Shown here piece after piece: positions 18,838-27,836 of a stretch of DNA of 29,064 nucleotides (within the stretch, counting starts at the first letter, position 1; each line of letters opens with the position of its first letter). A program made the translations under genes and the position numbers. The stretch spans positions 1-29,064 of the forward strand of contig JALMLS010000454.1 in the NCBI GenBank assembly GCA_038496445.1. The letters are read 5' to 3'. The notes beneath the pieces were generated by a model. The model saw only the letters and a program-made list of their open reading frames with translations. It had not been told where the DNA came from and ran no database searches. The DNA comes from Trichosphaerium sp. ATCC 40318 (taxonomy: Eukaryota > Discosea > Flabellinia > Trichosidae).

Positions 18838-19881
18838 ATGTCAGAGAATAATAATGTAGAGGCACTGAAAGCTTTTAAGAAGCATACCGATGCTCTTGTG
18901 AATACAATAACAGAGATTGGCGCTATAAAGAGACGTTTGTACAACGTGCGGTTTGATGAAGATGTAGAGACGCGCGTTACAACACGTACAATAAACGTAC
19001 GCAACTACAAGTGTTTTTAAATAATTCTATTGTTGGTGACTGTACAATAGAACCTTGTACAAGAGTTAAAGCGTCTTGAAGACGAATTCGATAGATTAAG
19101 GGCAAAAGGAACGAAGGACTTGGAAAATGCTCTAGATCTTCCTGGATTAGGCTTCGATAAGCGCCATCTGACTGCTAGCGACAAGGGAAAACGTACGCGA
19201 ATGTTATAGATAGTTTTAATGAAATTTCACTCTGACTTCCTGCCAGTTGCAGTTTCTGGCACCATAAAGATACCAAAAACAAGCGAGGGTACGTAGTTTA
19301 TTGTACTAAACGAACTCTGTCGTATTCTGAACTAATATACTTTCATGTACAACTAACAAGCCACTATTGTAGGCGTAATTGCACTAGATAAAGAATTCAG
19401 TCCTAGGCTATTCCGTACTGAATCTACAGAGAAATTAAGTGGTAAAACACCTGCAAACAAGTGGTTGTCACTGTTTAAAATGTTCAAAGAGTGGAAGAAA
19501 GAAACATTATTTGCAAGAGCAGAAGTCATTCTGTACGAGAATTTCAACCAAAAAATAGTCATGACATGTCAATCTACAATTTTCTTTAAAACTTGATTTA
19601 CAAACAACTTAATCAATACTAGAGGTGAAGATATATATGATCTACATAATATACAAAAGATAAGTGATCGTATACTGACATTACGTCAAGCTATAATCAC
19701 ATTAAAACGTAGAGCAACAGTAACAAAATCTGAAAAACAATTACTTTTCAGACTACAAAAAAAGCTCAAAGAGATTCGTCAAAGAAAAATAGATCTAAAA
19801 AAAGCAATGACTGACATTGAAAAAAAAGAAGATCAACGAACAAAACCTGTAAACACCAAAGCAAAAACTCGAACACACTAG
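18838..19881 (+). CDS. Coiled-coil protein of unknown function, five exons
   Basis: Exons 18838-18996, 19051-19192, 19247-19288, 19373-19532 and 19623-19881 join without stops (donors GTACGC, GTACGC, GTACGT, GTACGA) and give 253 aa. The third exon has an alternative acceptor 6 nt later, also in frame. The protein starts MSENNNVEALKAFKKHTDAL and has a helix with LVQELKRLEDEFDRLRAKG, a middle part with SGTIKIPKTSEG, and a K/R/E-rich coiled coil near the C-terminus (about 175-240). Without the fourth splice the frame ends at 19596 (188 aa). I prefer the spliced form because the donor fits the local GTACG pattern and the long exon 5 frame is otherwise unexplained. Soluble; the family is not recognised. 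It lies 121 bp past the retrotransposon, which may have landed in its promoter region. Confidence 0.65.
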
Positions 19882-20346
19882 TGTGCCTGACTGTACAACA
19901 ACAAAAAATATCAAAAGAAGTATGTCTAACTTCAGTTAATGCATTCTTTTTTTTTTTTCTACTATGTCACAAAACGACATTTCTTGTTTATCTTGAACCA
20001 ACCAAAGCGATAATTTAGGATAATTTTTTTTGTATTTTTGGTGTTTTTTCGCATTTTTTTTTCTTTTTTTTCATTTTTTTTGGTCCTAGTTTCAGTTTCT
20101 GTTACGGTGTCATCGCGTGTAACTGGAACAACCGTTGATGTTTGTGACTGGGGTACTTATGTACATATACGATATTTACAGCGAGAGCTAAGAGGAGCGA
20201 CAAAAAAAAAATAATTTATGACGTGTCCATGGCAAACATTTCATCGTCTAATTAAAAGATTAAAACAATTAACGGGCCTTGTTTTCAAAGCAAACAAAAA
20301 AAAAAAATGACAAAAAAAATTGAGTCAACCAAAGCGGTCCTAACGC
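19882..20346. other. Convergent intergenic region, T-rich
   Basis: It lies between the 3' ends of the + coiled-coil gene and the - 4E-BP gene. Long T and A runs (19945-20100, 20200-20320) dominate. A short caaccaaagcg motif occurs twice (about 19998 and 20325). No gene is seen. Confidence 0.5.
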
Positions 20347-21171
20347 TCATCTTTTCTGCGTTTTAATATAATGAATAGATAACGTACCACCAGGGATATC
20401 TTTTGGTGCGACTTTAGCCTTGTCCTGCAAAAAAAACCATTATTACAGCGTTTGGTATTTTTTTAATTACTACAGTAGGCGCAGTACAAATTGATAACAC
20501 GAATGTGGAATTTGTAGCCAACTTTCGACTGAAAAAAAAAAAAAATTGCTTAAACGCCTTCGATTTTACGTAAAAAACAGTTCTTTAGCATGCAGCTATT
20601 TGTGGCGAGCAAAATCGCACAACAAGTTTTCAAATCAAGTTAGTTCGTTCCAATTTAATTGTACTTGCCTCTGCATCTTCTTCCTGAGGGGTGAAATCTC
20701 GCTTTTGTTCAACGTCACAAGTCACACCAGGAATCTGTGGCAGATTAACTGGTGGGGTTCTTGACAGTGGAGAAGCTGCCAAGCGGAGCAGACGATTTCT
20801 GTCGTATACAATTCTAGTACCTACGTGGCTTGTTAGCGCATTAAAGCCACATAAAATCCAAAACATTACAAAAATTGTTTTAAATGCAAAAAATAGAAAA
20901 ATAATAGCTTAGGTAGTGTTACAGTTAAAAAAAATGGCGGTTAGAGCCTGTTTTTGGCCTTTCGTTAAGAATCCCAACGAAGAGCTTCTTTTTTAATAGT
21001 AGCGAGATGGCTTTGTGCGCTTGCGATACCTCCAGGAGTGAAAGCGAAGAGGGTTCCACCAGGCGTTTGTGAAACCTCGTTTGGGCGCCAGCCGTCAGAT
21101 TCCCGAGCTGGTATCTGTATTGACTGACCCGTGCTCCTACCAGCAATTTGTATAGATGTGGTTGTTGACAT
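20347..21171 (-). CDS. EIF4EBP: eIF4E-binding protein (4E-BP)
   Basis: The - strand exons 21171-21030, 20820-20665, 20528-20488 and 20424-20347 join in frame and give 138 aa. The core is unmistakable: [20 protein letters not shown], then [16 protein letters not shown] and [15 protein letters not shown] is the YxxxxL-phi eIF4E-binding helix (Y53 to L59). The proline-directed sites T36, T45, S64 and T69 match the metazoan TOR-regulated sites in order and spacing, each one lower than in human 4E-BP1. 4E-BPs compete with eIF4G for eIF4E and repress cap-dependent translation until phosphorylated; this is family knowledge. The first two exons are secure. The last two rest on phase and splice sites only, and a further splice at the GTACG in the last exon is possible. 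The first intron (209 nt) is the longest in the window. Confidence 0.88.
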
Positions 21172-21478
21172 GCTGAAGCGTTGAGAGTTTTAGCAATTCA
21201 AAGTTGAACTTAAAACCAAAAAAAAAAACCAAACTTAAGCAGCCTCATACGCATCGTTTTTGGGTATTTGAGTGCTATGTGAATCCTTTTGGGAGTTAAT
21301 AAAGGGATTCTAACTTGATTTATAAGCACTTACCAAAACAAGCTAGTAATTCTTTCAATAATTGCGTAGACTTGTTAATAGTGTGAGAGTGTGATTTATG
21401 TACAAGACACCAACATACTGGCGTCGTATTTACAACGGAAAAAAGAAATTGACGGTTTTTTTTAAAGATATCTCTTCT
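21172..21478. other. Promoter-side spacer of the 4E-BP gene
   Basis: 307 bases lie between two - strand genes. No coding signal is seen; a short A run occurs near 21220. Confidence 0.5.
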
Positions 21479-22173
21479 CTACTTCTCTGACGTTGTTATC
21501 TCGTGTATCCACTCGGTCCAGTCGTCAAATCCGTTATGCATTGGTTTACCCTTGAATTTCTCTAATATCTTGTCTTGTTTACGTTGCTCGAATGCTTCCT
21601 TATCCTCCCTCTTCTTACGGAAGTGGTCTCCTCTCATTTGTAGTGAGAACTTATGATCTGGAGGCGTTAGCGTCTCGATGCCAGAGTAATCCTTTTTGAG
21701 CTGTTTGGTTCCATCCTCAATCCATAATTCCTCTCTCAAGTGCTCGTCGCCTTTCCATCTTGCAAAAGGCAAGGCTTCCATTTTGTTAAAGCGTCTACAT
21801 CATTTTTATGAGTATACAACCTATATGGAACTATTAAACGTACCTGTCTTTCAGTCTGTTGACAGGTAAGAATTTTTGCGACTTGTCAAAGTCTGTACGG
21901 CTGAATAGTGGTAATGGACTTTCTACCCTTTTTCGCTTTGTTAGAGCATAATTACGCATAAAAAACGCAAAAAATAATTGAACTAGTTCAAAATCCAACT
22001 GAGTTTACTAATACTACAGTAATGTACCTCATTAAGTGTTGTTTCTTGATATCAAACATTTTTGCGGTAATTCGCTTGCGAGCGCTCTTTCTCCCTTTTG
22101 TATCCTTCAAATGCTGTCGCACCTTCCTTGATTCGGTTAAGAGCGGCCGTAGAATCGGTTTCGATGGCTTCAT
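21479..22173 (-). CDS. Basic protein of unknown function, three exons
   Basis: The ATG at 22173 begins MKPSKPILRPLLTESRKVRQ. Exons 22173-22028, 21900-21844 and 21758-21479 join in frame (donors GTACAT and GTACGT, acceptors CAG and AAG) and give 160 aa. The N-terminal third is very basic (KGRKSARKRITAKMFDIKKQ). The rest is a charged helical region with HFRKKREDKEAFEQRKQDK and a C-terminus rich in Trp/Asp (DDWTEWIHEITTSEK). Size, charge and lack of hydrophobic spans suggest an RNA- or ribosome-associated protein, possibly mitochondrial, but no named family is recognised. The first acceptor is the weakest point: an alternative in-frame AG lies 15 bases upstream. Confidence 0.6.
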
Positions 22174-22650
22174 TATGTATTTAACGAAATCTACGCGTAA
22201 AATACAATCTTAGGGACAGACGAAGCGTTGTAAAAGTGATCTTGCTACACTCGCTTAAAATCGCATTAAGTTTGTCTGAGCTAACCATGTGCCAGTAACA
22301 CCACCAAAATACTGTCTTTGGCAGATTACATTTATTAGCGCCACTGTGCGTAGTTTATTGTGCAATTGTATTCAGCCGTTCAGAAAATTGGACAGAAGAC
22401 AGATTGAACTATTTAAACGTATTTTTGACCGTCCAGAATATGTTGTGTGACATCGCTTGCTTACAAAGTTACTCTAAAGGTTGCACTTCACGGGTCATGT
22501 CTCGTATTAGTGTGTGAGAGATGGTCAGGTGGCGTTTCACCAGACTATTGCCTGTAAGACTTTGGCACCAAATATTATGTGTAAGAAAACCAAAAAAGGA
22601 TCGCATCCTTTGTTTCAGGTTGTAATATTTGTAGTCACTTTATTACCCAT
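22174..22650. other. Intergenic region between two minus-strand genes
   Basis: 477 bases hold the promoter side of the 22173 gene and the 3' flank of the ARF-like gene. The + strand frame at 22514 runs antisense into the ARF-like gene and is not a gene. Nothing else is seen. Confidence 0.5.
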
Positions 22651-23375
22651 TCATTGTTTCCATACATCAAGCCGTTTTGCTAGATATTGTAGTGATTCTT
22701 CTATTCCTTCACCAGTCAGTGCACTTGCACCAATGATATGCCACGGCAGTTTTAAGCTTTCTAGTCCATATTTCTCAGATATTTCTGCAACACTCAAAGC
22801 TGCTGGTAAATCCTAAGCCTGTTATGTTTGCCTTGCTTGTATGTAAAAAATTGGAAATATACTTGTTTATTGGCAATGACAAGAATGAACACATCTCTAT
22901 TTAAATTCAAAGCCTTGCATCTTACTAACTTTTGAAAACCTAAAGCATCTAAAAAAAGAGAAAAAATTAGATTCAGGCATTGTATACTCTTTAAATACAA
23001 TGTTACCTTCTTCCATGACATCTAATGCTGCACTGTCAATAACATAAACAATAGCTCTCACATGTGGATAAAAGTTATCACGGTATAAAAGTTCAACTTT
23101 GGAATTTGCCCAACGGTCGTATCTATTCTTAGTCAAACATTTATATTTTGGTCGACTTATAATTTGGCGTACTCACATAGCCGAATCGGCTTACGGGCAT
23201 ACTCCCGTTTAATAACATAATTATCTGGACTATAATGTGTAAATACTGTATACACGTCCCCACAACGCATTTTACACTCTATTTTACTTTTACCGGCATT
23301 CTCTCTCCCTGTTAGAATAACTAGCCATTCCTTAGTTACAAAGTCGTTGTAGCACTTTTTTAAAAAGGGGATCAT
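22651..23375 (-). CDS. Divergent ARF/ARL-family small GTPase
   Basis: Four exons (23375-23173, 23122-23007, 22948-22863, 22812-22651) join in frame and give 188 aa, the normal length for ARF-like proteins. G1 is GRENAGKS (residues 23-30). G4 is NKQD (133-136), split exactly by the third intron and followed by LPAALSVAEISEKYGL, a classic ARF helix. G5 is GASALTGEG. The G3 site, DVGGQ in ARFs, reads DRWAN (70-74): the invariant Gly and the catalytic Gln are gone. The switch I Thr of the PTIGF motif is also missing. Residue 2 is Ile, so N-myristoylation is not possible. Guanine binding looks intact while GTP hydrolysis and switching by the usual route look lost. There are no stops or frame breaks, so it reads as a diverged gene rather than a pseudogene. 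A CACGTG lies 4 bases upstream of the ATG. Confidence 0.85.
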
Positions 23376-23748
23376 ATACACGTGTGGTTTAAGTAGGTGT
23401 TGTAAGTTTGTTAATGTTTTCTTTCAAAAAACACGTGACTTCATAAGGCTATTTTCATCCAGTCATTTAAGAAGTTACATTGCTGCCTTAATTGGCTATT
23501 GGTTTGTCAGCCTATATCTTCTCCAAGCAGCTCGCCATGTGACCAATACTGTATGTCTAGTCTCCAAAAAAAGCTAGTGTACAAACTGGTGGTTGGATGC
23601 TATTTTAAGCCATTTTCTATGTTTTTCATCTCGTGGTCAAGCAATGTTGCCATTGCACCGTTTTCGAACCAGACCAAATTAGATAAAGTGATGACTCCAA
23701 ATTAATTATATAAAGATGAAGTTCAACTGGGAGGTGTAATAGGTAGCA
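23376..23748. other. Divergent intergenic region
   Basis: It lies between the ARF-like gene (-) and the broken LRR gene (+), with a CACGTG at 23379-23384 and another at about 23432. The + frame 23499-23705 shows no family features. Confidence 0.45.
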
Positions 23749-25414
23749 ATGCTGTGGTTCCACCGTAGCTTTATTTCTGTTGCTCACAACACGCTTCATT
23801 TTGATAGTTTACCAAGTAGGGATGCTAACGTATGACAATAGTTTTGGTCTACGCAGCTTATTCACATAAACTACGTTGATTATTGTCAGAATTGACGTAT
23901 ATGGGAACCTATCTGGATTAAGGAGTTTGAGGTTCAAGAAGTATTGTCCGTATCATTCAAGTTTGCGACAGGTTTGGCAGAAGTATCAAAGTGTAAGATC
24001 TTGCAAGAACTAACAAGATCTTGTAAGAACTAACAGAAGTTGCAAGATCTGTCAGCCTGACTAAACACGAAAACCAAAAGTCACAAACAGCAAAAAGTTG
24101 CAAAGATTAGCAAACTTGCATGATACGGACAATATTGTCCCATTTCGGATGACTAAGGCACTTAGTATTTGATACATCTTGTGGTACTATTACAGATAAA
24201 GGTCTTTCGTATCTGTCAGGATTAAAGAGTCTGGAACTAGGAGAGGCTGTTGGTACCATTACAGGGGAAGGTCTTAAGCACCTGTCTAACTTGACAAGCT
24301 TGAGATTTTCTGATCTACCTGGAGTCGACTAGGATGGGTTTATACATCTTGTTAACCTAAAGGAACTATCTTGTTCTATCGGTGAAAGTTTTACAGATGA
24401 TCATCTTAAGTGCTTTGAAAACCTTGAGTGTCTTAACCTATCACACAGTCACATAACAGACGAAGGATTAAAACATATTAAGAAGCTAAGAAAGCTTTGT
24501 TTGTTTGGAACTATGGATTGTATAACAACAAAAGGTTTACAACATATCAAATACATTGAGGAAGGTAGCTTTCTCTTCGAAGGTGCCTTAACAGCAGACT
24601 GCTACAAGTATCTCTCTGGTATACGCAGATTAGATATTGTACGACAAGGTAAACACGCTATACCATGTGATGAATTATTGAGCTACCTCGCCGGTATTGA
24701 AGATATTTGCATAGCAGGTAACCTTTTTACCATACAGGAGTGCTTTTTTAACATCATCCCCATGTGTACTTTTAGGATTGACATCAGAAGGTATTAAGTA
24801 CCTTTCTGGTGTACACACGGTTGATTTAACTAAAACTACTGTTAACGACGAACGTCTAAAATATCTCTCAGGTGCTCGTAGATTAACTCTGCATGGTACG
24901 TTATTCTTTTTCTCACACGTGAAAAAGCACGTGCATTTGAAACTGAAACGGATTTTTGTTGAGTTACTTTTTGTTTACTAACGCTTGTGTTATTATAGCT
25001 TGCCATGATATCACTAATGATGGCTTGAAGCATCTCGCCGATGTTCCATACATCAATCTTTCTGATACTCAGATATCTGACGAAGGATTGAAGCATCTTG
25101 GCCGTGTTTCTTATCTTTATCTTGATGCTACAAATATTACTGATAATGGCATGAAATACGTCAACCCTAGATTGCTATCTATTGTGATGACTGAAGTCAC
25201 TGACAGCGGTCTTAGCGCTTTGAACAAGACCTACCTCAGATCCGTCAATGTATCTTGGGCAAGAGTTACTGCTAAAGGTATTAAGTCGTTGGCTGGTGTA
25301 CCTTTTATACAAGTGAATGACAACATTGGTAAGCACGTGGATGTAGATGATATTGGAAGGTCAACCTTGCGTTTGATTGATGAAGACATGTATGGTCACT
25401 ATATTATAAGCTAA
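23749..25414 (+). pseudogene. LRR gene broken by a MITE, a frameshift and a stop
   Basis: An ATG at 23749 reads MLWFHRSFISVAHNTLHFDS, like the region after an F-box. A likely intron (23830-23889, donor GTATGA) leads to an LRR start, NLSGLRSLRFKK, which is cut at 23942 by the 189-bp element. LRR text resumes at 24153 (LRHLVFDTSC, GTITDKGLSYLSGLKSLELG) in a frame that does not match the left part even after removing the element, and meets an in-frame TAG at 24330-24332. From 24333 the frame is open through 24717, and introns 24718-24775 and 24896-24998 join cleanly to a last exon ending at TAA 25412-25414. The repeats follow ITDEGLKHLxxLxxLxLS, as in the gene at 134. The 3' two-thirds is so well kept that inactivation must be recent. 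A shorter protein from a downstream ATG (24513) cannot be excluded. Confidence 0.8.
23944..24132. mobile_element. MITE-like element, 189 bp, TA target duplication
   Basis: Terminal inverted repeats occupy 23944-23966 and 24110-24132: 23 bases each, beginning TTGTCCGTATCAT, with one mismatch. TA lies directly outside both ends (23942-23943 and 24133-24134), the target duplication of Tc1/mariner-type transposases. The interior has no ORF but carries a 20-bp direct tandem repeat (23995-24014 and 24015-24034, one difference, starting aagatcttg). Both flanks are LRR coding sequence, which fixes the insertion boundaries. Confidence 0.8.
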
Positions 25415-25717
25415 AAAGGTGTACCCATTTACCATCAAAGGAATACCCCCTAATCACGAAGGACTAAATCTCGTCACTTCAAGTTGTTAAACATGCAAAT
25501 AGAATATTTGAGTTTCAAATAAAAAATAGTGTTGCTGTACTCAAGATGCAACTTAAGCTTTCTTCTCAAAAATCATTAAGTACAAAATTAAGACTGCTTC
25601 TTTCCACCAGTCATCAAAATAAAACAACTATTGTTAGCTGTGAATAACAGTTCATTATTGTACGAACACTGCAAAGTTCTTGCTTTGATCTTCTAGCAGT
25701 TGGGAAAATTCTTAAAA
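25415..25717. other. Convergent spacer
   Basis: 303 bases lie between the LRR pseudogene and the 3' end of the MORN gene. No coding signal is seen. Confidence 0.5.
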
Positions 25718-27454
25718 TTATTTTTGGTGTGCCATTACGATCCAATGCTTTTCATTTTGTACTTTACCATCAACATAAACACCTTGACACTTCAATTGGC
25801 CATTAGAGTACCAATTCTTTTCTTCTCCATGTTTACGTCCATTAACCCAAAAACAATGCCTCTTTAGTTGTCCATTCTCATGCCACATCCTTTCCTCTCC
25901 GTTTTTGTCATTTCTTACATATGTACATTGTGAGAGTATCTGACCATTAGGTGAATAATAGCGCTTTTCTTCACCTTCCTTCTTATCATTAATATAAACA
26001 CCTTGACACTTCAATTGTCCATTATAGTACCAATTCTTTTCTTCTCCATGTTTACGTCCATTAACCCAAAAACAATGTCTCTTTAGTTGTCCATTCTCAT
26101 GCCACATCCTTTCCTCTCCGTTTTTGTCATTTTTTATATACGTACATTGTGAGAGTATCTGACCGTATGAATAATAACGCTTTTCTTCGCCTTCCTTCTT
26201 ATCATTAACATAAAAGCGGTGGAACTCTAGTTGTCCATTTTCGAACCAATACTTTTCCTCACCTTCTTTTCTTGACATAAACTTTTCTTCTGAGTGGTTC
26301 GTGTCATAATGCCAAATACTTTTTAGGTTTCCATTCTCATACCAGTATTTTTCTTCTCCTTCTTTAAAAAATTCGAAATAGAAGCACTGATTTCTCAGAT
26401 TACCATTCTCGTACCAACACTTCTCTTCTCCATGTTTCTTATTATTAACGTAGTAATTCTGGTGCTTCAGTTGGCCACTTGCATACCAATGTTTGACTTC
26501 TCCTTCTACCTTGCCATCAATAAAAGTACATTGAGTTTCTATTTTGCCATTACTGTAATATAATGTCGTTAACCCTTCTTTCTTTCCTTTTCTGTAAACC
26601 ATTTTTGATGCTAATGTTCCATTCTCATGATATTCCTCCTTCTCACCTTCTATTTCTCCATTGACATAAACACATTTTTTGTGCAATTGTCCACTATAAT
26701 GCCAAAGTTTTTCTTCTCCTTCTTTACTACCATTAGCATAAGAACGCTCGCTGGCTATCTGACCACTCTCAAACCAAAATGTTTCTTTTCCTTCTTTCTT
26801 GCCATTAATATAAACACGCTGACTCTTCAGTTGATTATTCTCATACCACTCCTTTTCTTCACTTCTACCATCTTTCCCTACTGGTAATAACGAATAATTT
26901 GGTTTGCCACTCTCATAAAAGTGCTTCTTTGTCATGAATCCATCAATGAAACAGTACTCACGTGATACTTGTCCGTTCTTGTACCAACACTTAATTTCTC
27001 CACTGCGCTTGCCATTAATGCAATTGTACTTCTCTTTCAGTCTACCATTGTTGTGCCACTCCTTACATTCACCATGTACCTTCCCATTGACATAGGGTAG
27101 GAGCTTGAAAATAGAACCGTCTGATATCCTGAACATTTTGCTGTCTCCATGTCTCTTATTATTCTTGTAAAACCGATGTTCCGCAAGGAATCCTTTGATC
27201 GCCCATGCCTTGTACTCGCCATCGAGTACGTCATCGATGTAATGACATTGTTTAATCTGTGAACCTCCTTTATGCCAAGTTTTGAGAACGCCTTGTTTGA
27301 GTCCGCCAGAATAAAACCTTTCGCCTACTTTCTTACCACCGTTGTATCTCATCCATTTACCTTGTTTTTTCAAGTCGATATCAAACCTTGAGCATAATGC
27401 GGCTTGTTTGGATAGCAACGGCCATTTAACATAAGCAGAATAATCCAAGTCCAT
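25718..27454 (-). CDS. MORN-repeat (MORN_2/YwqK-like) protein, 578 aa
   Basis: I choose the ATG at 27454 because the seven upstream codons have only a GTG and the paralogue at 7246 starts at the same place in its N-terminal module. The N-terminus reads YVKWPLLSKQAALCSRFDID then GKWMRY, matching WPYLSKRAAI ... GKW of the paralogue. About 21 repeats of 23-25 residues follow with the core ENGQLKxQCxYVNGKKEGEEKxW. The consensus is more acidic and lysine-rich than in the 7246 protein and the copies are closer to one another. Repeats 16-18 and 19-21 are two copies of a three-repeat block, seen as a 219-bp tandem duplication in the DNA (25782-26000 and 26001-26216). Repeats 6 and 14 carry insertions. 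Single exon, no signal peptide or membrane span. Function unknown; likely an extended beta-solenoid used for binding. Confidence 0.88.
   Translation of the reverse strand: MDLDYSAYVKWPLLSKQAALCSRFDIDLKKQGKWMRYNGGKKVGERFYSGGLKQGVLKTWHKGGSQIKQCHYIDDVLDGEYKAWAIKGFLAEHRFYKNNKRHGDSKMFRISDGSIFKLLPYVNGKVHGECKEWHNNGRLKEKYNCINGKRSGEIKCWYKNGQVSREYCFIDGFMTKKHFYESGKPNYSLLPVGKDGRSEEKEWYENNQLKSQRVYINGKKEGKETFWFESGQIASERSYANGSKEGEEKLWHYSGQLHKKCVYVNGEIEGEKEEYHENGTLASKMVYRKGKKEGLTTLYYSNGKIETQCTFIDGKVEGEVKHWYASGQLKHQNYYVNNKKHGEEKCWYENGNLRNQCFYFEFFKEGEEKYWYENGNLKSIWHYDTNHSEEKFMSRKEGEEKYWFENGQLEFHRFYVNDKKEGEEKRYYSYGQILSQCTYIKNDKNGEERMWHENGQLKRHCFWVNGRKHGEEKNWYYNGQLKCQGVYINDKKEGEEKRYYSPNGQILSQCTYVRNDKNGEERMWHENGQLKRHCFWVNGRKHGEEKNWYSNGQLKCQGVYVDGKVQNEKHWIVMAHQK
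25782..26216 (-). repeat. 219-bp tandem duplication inside the MORN gene
   Basis: 25782-26000 and 26001-26216 are nearly identical, each encoding three MORN repeats. The only clear length change is a 3-base difference near 25949 versus 26165, adding one codon (YYSPNGQ versus YYSYGQ). Confidence 0.85.
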
Positions 27455-27836
27455 GATATCGAGTTGTAGCTCCACTGGGAGTTGGAGAAGACTCGTTTTA
27501 ATATGTTTTTGTTTGTGTGTCCTCTATTCAGCGTCAAAATACGTTAATACGTTAAAAATATATTGTACATACTTTTCTTCTTGCCGCCATACCGTTTTTT
27601 TGGTCGTGTTGCTGTAGTTATGAAAATTGCCTAAGAATTCGTGAGAAAACTCATTTTTTTTCATGAGCCGCCTTTCTTGTTTTTTTCTAGTGTTAAAAAT
27701 GTTCAATAGAATACTATTCGCAAATACGCCTTAAAATACTCGCTCATACAATTTAACTTCAATACAGTGTCGCCTAAGAAAATCTTGAGCGTGGAAGGCT
27801 TTACTTGACATTGACAGTAGCTGGTACAATATCTTC
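27455..27836. other. Divergent promoter region
   Basis: 382 bases lie upstream of the - strand MORN gene and the + strand ORF at 27837. It is AT-rich; no gene is seen. Confidence 0.45.

Noticed and set aside
20000-20110. Regulatory T-tract or terminator
   Set aside because: T runs are common throughout the spacers of this window, and no hairpin or conserved element accompanies these.
23830-23889. Clean intron joining the first LRR pseudogene exon to the LRR start
   Set aside because: Donor and acceptor look good, but the phases differ by one base, so I keep it as a likely intron of a broken gene and do not present a joined reading frame.
23995-24034. CRISPR-like short direct repeats
   Set aside because: Only two head-to-tail 20-mers with no spacer, inside a MITE in eukaryotic DNA.
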